This document shows positions 7,398 to 14,161 of a stretch of 24,527 nucleotides of DNA, one piece after another. The DNA comes from CAZWVA01 sp964636885 (GTDB lineage Bacteria > Desulfobacterota_D > UBA1144 > Nemesobacterales > CSP1-2). The position numbers and the translations under genes are program-made. How positions within the stretch are numbered: the first letter of the stretch is position 1; each line of letters opens with the position of its first letter. The notes under the pieces were generated by a model. The model was not told where the DNA came from. It was given only the letters and a program-made list of their open reading frames with translations, and did not search any database. The stretch lies in NCBI GenBank assembly GCA_964636885.1, contig CAZWVA010000042.1:1-24527 (forward strand), written 5' to 3'.

Positions 7398-8048
7398 CTA
7401 GGACGGAGTGCTCGCAACAACGAGTATTATTCTCTCGTGCCCCGTAAAAGGGAGAAACAGCCTTTTGGATTCTAGAAGCCTAAACCCCTGTATATCCCCC
7501 TTTATTCCTTCCCACTCCTCGAATCCCCTTTTTCCTCTCATAAGGACCACTTTCCCTTTCTCGTTGACATAAGGAGTAGAGAGTTTTAGTAGGACTCGAA
7601 TCTCGGCTACGGCTCTTGATACCACAAGATCGAAATGACCCCTTGGGATCCCGTTACCAGTATCCTCGGCCCTACCGCATACGGATTCAATTCCCTTGAG
7701 TCTTAGTCTTCTAATCACATAGCGCATGAAGAAGACCTTCTTCTCCACGGAATCTAGTAGAGTAACCTCCAATTCTGGTATTACGATTTTAAGAGGGATC
7801 CCAGGGAAACCCGCTCCCGAACCGATGTCGAGTAAATTCGAGCCCCCGATAATGAAGGGAACAAGAGAGATAGAATCCAGGAAATGGTTTATGACTATAC
7901 CCCGCTCCTCCCTGATCGCGGTAAGGTTTATCTTTTTATTCCATACCTTTATGCTCTCGAGGTATTCGAGAAAAAGACCGACCTGCTCTTGTGTAAGTGT
8001 AACGCCTAGTTCCTCCGCACCTTTTACCAGAATCTCATCGACCTTCAC
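7398..8048 (-). CDS. rsmG: 16S rRNA (guanine-527-N7)-methyltransferase
   Basis: A 216-residue SAM-dependent methyltransferase of usual RsmG/GidB length. It shows the family N-terminal helix region with WNKKINLTAIRE (about 36-47), then HFLDSISLVPF, the SAM-binding motif NLLDIGSGAGFPGIPL (about 71-86), LLDSVEKKVFFMRYV and the VVSRAVAEI motif. It methylates G527 in the 530 loop of 16S rRNA; loss of the enzyme gives low-level streptomycin resistance in several species. Its start overlaps the stop of the upstream nuclease gene by four bases (8045-8048), so it is the last gene of a three-gene coupled unit. It is more usually found next to mnmG or parAB, so the setting is atypical. Confidence 0.94.
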   Translation of the reverse strand: MKVDEILVKGAEELGVTLTQEQVGLFLEYLESIKVWNKKINLTAIREERGIVINHFLDSISLVPFIIGGSNLLDIGSGAGFPGIPLKIVIPELEVTLLDSVEKKVFFMRYVIRRLRLKGIESVCGRAEDTGNGIPRGHFDLVVSRAVAEIRVLLKLSTPYVNEKGKVVLMRGKRGFEEWEGIKGDIQGFRLLESKRLFLPFTGHERIILVVASTPS

Positions 8049-8908
8049 TCAAGGCTCCTTATGGAGATCGGGTGGCTTACTATTATCTCCGGTTTCCCCT
8101 TATACATCTTTACCCTTCCAATGACCTCAACGGGCCTACCCACGTAGTACCTCTCAGGGGCTATTCCGAAGAACGTAAAGTTTTCCAAATCACCGGAGAA
8201 TACGACCACATCCAGTTCATTCTCCATATCGAGGACGACTACCTTCCTGGATTTACGTGAATCCACTATCTTCCCCCTTACAACAACACGCTGGCCATTG
8301 TAACGTGCGGCCTGTGAGGGCTTGATGAGGAATCTCTCATTTTCGGGCGGGGGATTAATTTTGTCGATGTTACCCCAGATCCCTTTTCTCTCCCGCTTCG
8401 CCTGATTCTCGGCTTCACGGATGAGGTCGGCGTATTTATCGTTTGGCCTTATTACTAAAGCCCTCGCTAAACCGTTTCTGACCATCTCCTGGTTAACAAA
8501 GACGCCGTCGACAAAAACATAGGCGAGCATCCTCCCGTACTGGTCGTACTTTTCCTTATCAAACTCCAGTTTGACCCTCTTTCCGTAAACCAGACTCTCG
8601 TTAAGATCCCTTGCCTCTTGAGAAATCGGGTCTCCAGGGGATTCGTCCGTGAGGATCTCAGGGGTGTCTATTTCCAGATACCTAAGGGGGGTGTCAACTC
8701 CCTGAAGGATAACCGTATCGCCATCGATTACACCCTTTACCACATACTCACTACCGCCGGTTAATTCGGTTTTAAAATAAAGTGGGATAAGAGAAAAGGC
8801 CAGGACCACAAGTAGATAAAGCCCCCTCCGCCCTCTAAAAAGACCCGTCCTTTTAAGCAATGACAGGAGGACGAGTACAGCCGACTCTCCGGAGCTTCTC
8901 CCCTTCAT
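8045..8908 (-). CDS. Membrane-anchored staphylococcal-nuclease-like protein with C-terminal OB-fold
   Basis: A 287-residue protein. A single membrane segment at about residues 28-45 (LYLLVVLAFSLIPLYF) follows a basic N-terminus, so the rest should lie outside the cytoplasmic membrane. Residues about 53-180 are a thermonuclease domain with the key residues in place: metal-binding IDGDT (Asp62/Asp64), RYLEIDTPE (Arg76, Asp81, Glu84) and YGRMLAY (Arg126), which align with Arg35, Asp40, Glu43 and Arg87 of the staphylococcal enzyme. Residues about 195-287 look like a nucleic-acid-binding OB-fold (GQRVVVRGKIVDSRKSRKVVVLD, then VGRPVEVIGRVKMY). Ca-dependent DNA/RNA hydrolysis is expected. Both ends overlap neighbours by four bases, coupling it to the eRF1-like gene upstream and rsmG downstream. 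Confidence 0.85.
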   Translation of the reverse strand: MKGRSSGESAVLVLLSLLKRTGLFRGRRGLYLLVVLAFSLIPLYFKTELTGGSEYVVKGVIDGDTVILQGVDTPLRYLEIDTPEILTDESPGDPISQEARDLNESLVYGKRVKLEFDKEKYDQYGRMLAYVFVDGVFVNQEMVRNGLARALVIRPNDKYADLIREAENQAKRERKGIWGNIDKINPPPENERFLIKPSQAARYNGQRVVVRGKIVDSRKSRKVVVLDMENELDVVVFSGDLENFTFFGIAPERYYVGRPVEVIGRVKMYKGKPEIIVSHPISIRSLE

Positions 8909-10104
8909 AGCTTGAATCTGAGAATGGCCCCTATGCCGTTTACCTTTCTCCTTGCCTCCTCGTCGAGAACCACTTCAACCTCGGCGCCCTGTCCCAGGGC
9001 CTCTTCTATAGCCTCGTCTACAACATCGACCACGGGTAATGGCTCCTTTCCCTCCGGGCAAAGACCCTCTTTTTTCTCCAGAACCAAAACCCTGGACTCC
9101 GGGCAAATGAATCCCGAATGGGTAAACCCTTCCGAAACGATAAGAACCCTCACCTGGCCCATCATAAGGGCCTTTAACGTGGCCTCAAGTCCATTCACGG
9201 CAAGTCCAGAGACGAGTTTTTGCTCGAATTCATCTATAAGCCTCTTTTCGTTCCTACGCTCGGTTAACTCCAAGAGGTCTAATGCCTTTTCAACAAGCTC
9301 ATCCGGTTTAATCAGATTTATCTCTACCGGTATGCTCCCAAGACACCTTTCCTTCAAATACGTATGAAGGTGATTTGAGAAATCGGTTATGACCTGATCA
9401 ATACCACCTATAATCAGCCAACTGAACCTACTCTCCTTGTAATAGTCGAATAGCCTTTCAGAAACGTGTTTAAAATGCTGGTGCATCTCGTTCTCTATCA
9501 TTCTCTGAAAACCATACTCCCCGAAACCCTGAGCAACCTCCCCGCCACCACCGGTTAGGGATACCCTCTGCCTGAATTTCCCTTCCTGGGCCTGGAATTT
9601 CGTGTTGCGTGTGGCCTCCGGATAGAAACACCCCAGTACCTCCTCCGCTCCATTTAAACTTATCCTAAAGAGCCGGGCCTTCTTTCTATCAATACACACG
9701 ACAACGATATCCCCAAACTCATCATTTATAGTGACGAGCTGACGTACAAGCGGGGACGAATCGACAACAAGCCGGTTTCGATAGACCAGAGGGAGCTTAA
9801 ATACCTCCCAGATCCCCTCTCCGGTGGAAGAGAAAATCGCAACTCCTCTACAACCGGTAATCTGAATCGGATTCTCAACATACTCGGTGATTTTCCTTAG
9901 CTCCGAATCTATGGATTCGAGGACCTCTTTTGAAAAACCCCTTTTACTCAGTCTATCCCTCTCCGCTTTTATAAGGTTTTTAAGGGTTATCCTGTACTTG
10001 AAATTCTCCCTCTCCGCAGGACCCAGTTTCAGATAGAGAGAGACAATGGGATACCTTTCGCTTTTAAACTCAAGGAGTCTACTTATCCTATCTTGAAGAT
10101 TCAT
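8905..10104 (-). CDS. Bacterial archaeo-eukaryotic release factor-like protein (baeRF family)
   Basis: A 399-residue protein with the three-part eRF1 layout. The N-terminal part (about 1-125) starts with a helix and a SLYLKLGP strand. A central RNase-H-like domain (about 130-280) opens with DIVVVCIDRKKARLFRI and contains the glycine loop TGGGGEVAQGFG (about 184-195) followed by a long helix. The C-terminal L7Ae/Pelota-like part (about 285-399) has LVSGLAVNGLEATLKALMMGQVRVLIVSEG and an ICPE...LCPEG cysteine pair. Such bacterial eRF1 relatives are proposed ribosome-rescue or peptidyl-tRNA hydrolysing factors. The loop has no plain GGQ tripeptide. Start ATG is preceded by GGAAGGGAGGG. First gene of the coupled set with the nuclease and rsmG. 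Confidence 0.75.
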   Translation of the reverse strand: MNLQDRISRLLEFKSERYPIVSLYLKLGPAERENFKYRITLKNLIKAERDRLSKRGFSKEVLESIDSELRKITEYVENPIQITGCRGVAIFSSTGEGIWEVFKLPLVYRNRLVVDSSPLVRQLVTINDEFGDIVVVCIDRKKARLFRISLNGAEEVLGCFYPEATRNTKFQAQEGKFRQRVSLTGGGGEVAQGFGEYGFQRMIENEMHQHFKHVSERLFDYYKESRFSWLIIGGIDQVITDFSNHLHTYLKERCLGSIPVEINLIKPDELVEKALDLLELTERRNEKRLIDEFEQKLVSGLAVNGLEATLKALMMGQVRVLIVSEGFTHSGFICPESRVLVLEKKEGLCPEGKEPLPVVDVVDEAIEEALGQGAEVEVVLDEEARRKVNGIGAILRFKL

Positions 10105-10180
10105 GAATTTCCCTCCTTCCTGAGTAGCTTACACACTATTTGAAATCAAGTAAATATTCCGTATGTACTTAAGGGTTTAT

Positions 10181-11359
10181 TCATTTTTTTCCTTCTATGC
10201 CGATCCTTCTTAGAAGCACACTCGCATAGCTTCCCGGTGGAAGAAAAAAAGAGAGCGTAAGCTTGAATCCATCACGGTAAATCTCATCAGGCTCAGGCTC
10301 AGAAATCTCAAGCCCTTCTGGAAATACAATGAGTCCCCTCAGAACCGACTTGAAAAAGGCATTCTTAACCCTATCCAATCTAAAATCCTCTATCGTGATT
10401 CCTTCCCTCTTAATGACCCTTTCTACGATCTCCCCTATCCTCCCGGTTGGAAACTCGACCCTATGATCCAAAAGTGGGATTTTGGTTCTTACAAACTCCT
10501 CGAATAGCTCCTCAGTGAGGGTTCTGTAAAAGACCATCTGCCCTGCTCCATAGTGAAACCCTATCAGCCCATCCTCATCTAGATTAGCCCTTATAAACTC
10601 CGATGCAACCTCATTCCAGAGATAACTCTGATAGGCGGCTATGTAGAGAAAGAGCATCCTCCGGTTTATCAGATTAACGGCCCTTAAGAAATCCCTAGGA
10701 CGATCCTTTAGATAGGAGAGAATGAACCTCTCGTCCGAGCGTGGAGCGACCCTCAGACACTCCTCCCAGTCCCCCCAGTGACGGGATACGAATCTCTTAA
10801 AACCCCTTATAGTCGGCCTTTCACGGGAAGACCATTTAGAGAGGTAGAGTTTAAGCGCCCCTTCAAAATCCCCAAGTATAAGGCGTTTTGCCAGGAATTC
10901 TCCCCCATATCTTATGGAGCCGAATCTCTGCTCACCGAAGTAGTTTGGAAAGCCGTACCTTAAGACCTCGTAGAGGTTATCTACGATCCTCGAAATCCTT
11001 GTCTTTTCCAGGCTCCTTAGGGTGATTTCAAACCGGTTTTTCTTGAGCAGGTGAGGCCCTATGGGGCTCTCTGCCCTGCCAAGAGGTGTTAACATAAAGT
11101 TCTTTTCTCTAATCTCTTTGGCGTCTCTGCCCCTGATACTCATATACTGAGAGGTAAGGGCGTACTTATCCTTAAGACCGGCTATACCTATATCCCTATC
11201 CGGTATCCTGTAGCCATGGATGAGCCTATCTAGAACGTCATATGTAGAAAGCCCCCTCTTTTTCAACCTGTAGATGACGTAATCACCCCTAGGTGAGAAA
11301 TCGGGAAGACTTAAGAACTCTTCGACGACAAAATCCTCAGGACGCGATTTTATCTTCAT
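10181..11359 (-). CDS. truD: tRNA pseudouridine(13) synthase
   Basis: A 392-residue TruD enzyme. The N-terminus MKIKSRPEDFVVEEF is the family signature. GIAGLKDKYALTSQYMS carries the catalytic Asp64. NYFGEQRFG (near residue 138) and a late YQSYLWNEVAS motif also match. It makes pseudouridine at position 13 of tRNA-Glu and others. The middle insertion domain is present and length lies between the E. coli form (349 aa) and longer archaeal/eukaryotic forms. It follows trmI by about 60 bases on the same strand, so tRNA modification genes are grouped here. Confidence 0.93.
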   Translation of the reverse strand: MKIKSRPEDFVVEEFLSLPDFSPRGDYVIYRLKKRGLSTYDVLDRLIHGYRIPDRDIGIAGLKDKYALTSQYMSIRGRDAKEIREKNFMLTPLGRAESPIGPHLLKKNRFEITLRSLEKTRISRIVDNLYEVLRYGFPNYFGEQRFGSIRYGGEFLAKRLILGDFEGALKLYLSKWSSRERPTIRGFKRFVSRHWGDWEECLRVAPRSDERFILSYLKDRPRDFLRAVNLINRRMLFLYIAAYQSYLWNEVASEFIRANLDEDGLIGFHYGAGQMVFYRTLTEELFEEFVRTKIPLLDHRVEFPTGRIGEIVERVIKREGITIEDFRLDRVKNAFFKSVLRGLIVFPEGLEISEPEPDEIYRDGFKLTLSFFLPPGSYASVLLRRIGIEGKK

Positions 11360-11421
11360 CTATAGCCATCCAAATAACAGGGGATAAAGGGCACATGGAG
11401 AAGTAGACAGGGAGATTATCC

Positions 11422-12249
11422 CTAAGATCCTTTCTCTATATCCTCTCCATTCCCTCCAGCCGATTCGTTTTTTAAATCCAAACCCGTTATCGTCCTTCTT
11501 CCAAAGGTGAGAAACCCGGTATGGCTTACCATCCTCTCATAGGGCCTTGTTCTGCCGGGACGAACCAGGATCCTTCGGACCAAGACCTCCACGGTTTCTA
11601 GATAGACAAACCCATATTCGGTCAAACTCGAAACGGTCTGCTCTACCTGATTATACGTGGGGGAAAGGCTTGCTATTCTCCCTCCGCCCCTAAGGGAGCG
11701 CGAGGCGGCGGGAACCCCTTCCCAGGGCGATGGGAGGTCTAGTAAAACGACATCCACGTCACGTTCATCGAACCCCTCACCCACCTCTCTTAGTTTAAAC
11801 TCCACAAAATCGGAAAACCCAGCTTCCTCCACGTTTCTCCTGGCGTTCTCAAGAAAGTCCTCCCTTCTATCGTACGTATACACCCTACCCGTTGGAGCCA
11901 CGGCGCTTGCAAGGGCCATGGTTAGCGCACCTGAGCCAGCCCCACATTCAATCACCCGCATCCCAGATCGGATCCCCGCTTTAAGAAGGATTAAGGCCGC
12001 ATCCTTGGGATAGATTATCTGTGTGAGCCTCCTTACCTTCATCATCTTATCCTCAAGAGTCGGCTCAAGAAGGATGAAGGGCTTTCCCAGTTGTGAGTGT
12101 ATAACCTCTCCGTATCTCTTGCCAATCGCGTCTTTTAGCGGAACGTTTCCAAGATGCGTCCCAAAGACCCTATCCTCCTTTACCCTGACGAGAAAGGTTT
12201 TATTGTCCGAGGAAAGAAGAAAGACGAAATCCCCCGATTTTATCTCCAT
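11422..12249 (-). CDS. trmI: tRNA (adenine-58-N1)-methyltransferase
   Basis: A Rossmann-fold methyltransferase of the TrmI type. The N-terminal beta-barrel-like part (GDFVFLLSSDNKTFLVRV ... GTHLGNVPL) is followed by IIYPKDAALILLKAGIRSG, the SAM motif VIECGAGSGALTMAL (about 99-113 from the ATG at 12249), acidic VYTYDRREDF and the DVVLLDLPSPWE substrate motif. It makes m1A58 in the T-loop, a modification that stabilises tRNA at high temperature and is frequent in thermophiles, Actinobacteria and some Deltaproteobacteria. A TTG 13 codons upstream (12286-12288) would give 288 residues, but it has no ribosome binding site, and the shorter start MEIKSGDF matches the family N-terminus better. Probably cotranscribed with the MFS gene upstream and truD downstream. 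Confidence 0.88.
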   Translation of the reverse strand: MEIKSGDFVFLLSSDNKTFLVRVKEDRVFGTHLGNVPLKDAIGKRYGEVIHSQLGKPFILLEPTLEDKMMKVRRLTQIIYPKDAALILLKAGIRSGMRVIECGAGSGALTMALASAVAPTGRVYTYDRREDFLENARRNVEEAGFSDFVEFKLREVGEGFDERDVDVVLLDLPSPWEGVPAASRSLRGGGRIASLSPTYNQVEQTVSSLTEYGFVYLETVEVLVRRILVRPGRTRPYERMVSHTGFLTFGRRTITGLDLKNESAGGNGEDIEKGS

Positions 12250-12318
12250 TTCACTCGGAATGGTAAATAAAAAAGGGAGGGTTTTCAAGGGAAACGTTTC
12301 GTTTAGGCATTAGGAGCC

Positions 12319-13467
12319 CTACCGGGACTCAAAGACGGTAAAGATCAAGAATCCAGCAAAAACGAAAGCAGAAGAGGCTAAATACATACCTTCAAATCCG
12401 AAATCCCTCGCGATTACTCCGAAACCAAAAGTTAGTATATTAGTCCCAATGCTGAAGCAGGCGTTAAAAGCCCCCATAGCCTTCCCCCTTTCATCAGGGC
12501 CTGCCTTGTCTATAACCAGAGCGCTTAGGGTTGGATAGAGCATACCGTAGCTTACGCTAAAGAGGAAGGATATCAAAACGGTTTTATAAATCGAATCCAT
12601 AAGAACCATTGCCCCTATGGATATTGAGAAAAAGAAGAGGCTTGGGGACGCTATCCTCTTTCTCCCAAGCACATCGGAAATCCCCCCTCCAAAAACCCTC
12701 ACGGCGGCAACCGTTACGGTATAGGTAAGAAAGAAGTAAAAAACATCGAGTCCTTTGGGTTTAAGATATGCAGAGATAAAATTGAGTATGGAACCAAACC
12801 CACCCGCTAGGATGAGGTTAGAGAGAAGGGCTACGGTGTATTTTCTAGAAAAGGCGAGCCGAAAAAAACCGAATCCATAATGATCGTCCGCACGCTTAAA
12901 ATAGGTATCCCTAGTCAGGTAAACGAGAAGAAGGGCGATCAGGCTGAATGAAGAGGCGTAGATAAAGAACGACCGAAACCCTAGATGTTTAATTACGGCC
13001 TCCCCCACAGTGGGACCCAGGGCATAAGAGGCGATGGTAAACGCCCCGAATAGTCCAAGCCCCTGCCCTCTTTTCGCTTCTGGAACGAAATCTGCGGCCG
13101 CTGTGCTGGAGGACGTAAAGAAGAATGCGAATCCCACCCCCTGAAGAACCCTTAAGAGGTAAAGAAGGTTGCTCAACTCCTTTATAAAAAGGTAGCCGAG
13201 GGAGGACAAGCACATAATAAGGGCACCGAGTAGCATGAACCTCCTCCTGCCGTACCTGTCTATTAAGGAGGCCACAAGAGGGATCGAGCCGAGAGAGGTT
13301 ATGCCGAAGGAGCCCATAATAAAGCCGATATTCGCCTCGTCGCCTCCCAAACCCTTAACGAATAGAGGAAGGAGGAAGAAGGAAGAGAAGTTACAGAAAA
13401 AGAAGAAATTCGCTAAGGTTATTAACGTGAAGTTTTTGGCTTGAGACCCACTGAGTCCTGAAATCAT
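12319..13467 (-). CDS. Major facilitator superfamily transporter
   Basis: A 382-residue protein with about 12 hydrophobic segments, the usual MFS size. The signature loop between helices 2 and 3 is seen as DRYGRRRFMLLGAL (about residues 69-82), and a second copy lies in the C-terminal half as GGISDVLGRKRIA. FFFFCNFSSFFLLPLFVKGLGG begins helix 1 and fits drug/sugar efflux-type MFS proteins. The substrate cannot be told from the sequence. No clear ribosome binding site precedes the ATG; the 15 bases upstream are A-rich. The gene diverges from the Rrf2 regulator across a 179-base intergenic region. Confidence 0.85.
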   Translation of the reverse strand: MISGLSGSQAKNFTLITLANFFFFCNFSSFFLLPLFVKGLGGDEANIGFIMGSFGITSLGSIPLVASLIDRYGRRRFMLLGALIMCLSSLGYLFIKELSNLLYLLRVLQGVGFAFFFTSSSTAAADFVPEAKRGQGLGLFGAFTIASYALGPTVGEAVIKHLGFRSFFIYASSFSLIALLLVYLTRDTYFKRADDHYGFGFFRLAFSRKYTVALLSNLILAGGFGSILNFISAYLKPKGLDVFYFFLTYTVTVAAVRVFGGGISDVLGRKRIASPSLFFFSISIGAMVLMDSIYKTVLISFLFSVSYGMLYPTLSALVIDKAGPDERGKAMGAFNACFSIGTNILTFGFGVIARDFGFEGMYLASSAFVFAGFLIFTVFESR

Positions 13468-13557
13468 ATATTTTTTTGGGATTATTTCAGCTTACGGCCT
13501 TGAGTTTACATCAAGATAGAGATTCGACAAGCATATAAAGTCAACTCTACAAAGAAC

Positions 13558-13585
13558 TTGACAATTCTTATGTATGTTGTATCAT
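13558..13585 (+). promoter_or_regulatory. sigma70-like promoter for the rrf2/oxidoreductase operon
   Basis: A perfect TTGACA (13558-13563) and TATCAT (13580-13585) are separated by 16 bases, 61 bases upstream of the regulator's TTG start. No other comparable promoter was seen before the catalytic subunit, so the whole plus-strand operon may depend on it. Confidence 0.6.
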
Positions 13586-13587
13586 CA

Positions 13588-13625
13588 AATCATGATAAAA
13601 AGATCTGATGGTCATTTAATCATGA
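13588..13625 (+). promoter_or_regulatory. Candidate regulator binding sites: two AATCATGA repeats
   Basis: AATCATGA occurs at 13588-13595 and again at 13618-13625, exactly 30 bases apart, close to three helical turns. Each contains the palindrome TCATGA. The first also forms a dyad with ATCAT in the -10 box. Lying on and just after the transcription start, they fit operators for autoregulation by the adjacent Rrf2 protein. This is inference from position and repetition. Confidence 0.35.
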
Positions 13626-13646
13626 AATCTATAGCGAGAGTAGAAA

Positions 13647-14078
13647 TTGCTTAGTCAAACAGTCGGTTACGCCATTAGGGCCCTCTCATACCTTGCCCGA
13701 ATGAAGGGTAAACCCGTTCTCGTAAGGGAACTCTCCAAAGCTACCACTATACCACAGGCTTTTCTTGCAAAGATCATTAACACATTGGGAAGGAAACGAC
13801 TCGTATCTACACAACGGGGAATCGGGGGCGGAATCTCTCTTGCGAGAGAGCCCGAGTCTATAACCCTATATGAAATCTGTGAGATGTTGGATGATCCGAT
13901 TTTAAAGAGTAGATGCATACTCGGGATGATCGAGTGTTCGGATGAAAGCGGATGCCCGGTTCATCACTTTTGGGCACAAAAGCAGAAGGAGGAAATCGAT
14001 TTCCTCCATAAGACCACATTAGCCGATATCGCCATAGCCCAAGAGAGACAGGAACGTACAAGAAAGGGGAAAACATAG
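13647..14078 (+). CDS. Rrf2-family transcriptional regulator with Fe-S type cysteines
   Basis: A 143-residue winged-helix regulator with the classic Rrf2 start MLSQTVGYAIRALSYLA, the recognition region VLVRELSKATTIPQAFLAKIINTLGRKRLVST and the GIGGGISLAREP wing. Three cysteines (Cys90, Cys97, Cys103) stand in the IscR/NsrR-type spacing C-x6-C-x5-C, expected to hold a [2Fe-2S] or [4Fe-4S] cluster, so it may sense iron-sulfur status, nitric oxide, oxygen or redox state. The start is TTG at 13647: an in-frame TAG at 13641 excludes any longer form. It is the first gene of the oxidoreductase operon and very likely regulates it. Confidence 0.88.
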   Translation: MLSQTVGYAIRALSYLARMKGKPVLVRELSKATTIPQAFLAKIINTLGRKRLVSTQRGIGGGISLAREPESITLYEICEMLDDPILKSRCILGMIECSDESGCPVHHFWAQKQKEEIDFLHKTTLADIAIAQERQERTRKGKT

Positions 14079-14161
14079 AGTGGAGAGGTAGAGGTGGAAG
14101 TGAAACTCACGAACGTCAAATGCATTGCACTAAGAATAAGCAAGAAAGGAGGAAAATCATC

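Noticed and set aside
8912..9367. Plus-strand open frame of 151 codons antisense to the eRF1-like gene
   Set aside because: Ser/Thr/Pro-rich translation typical of an antisense shadow; the opposite strand encodes a coherent family protein.
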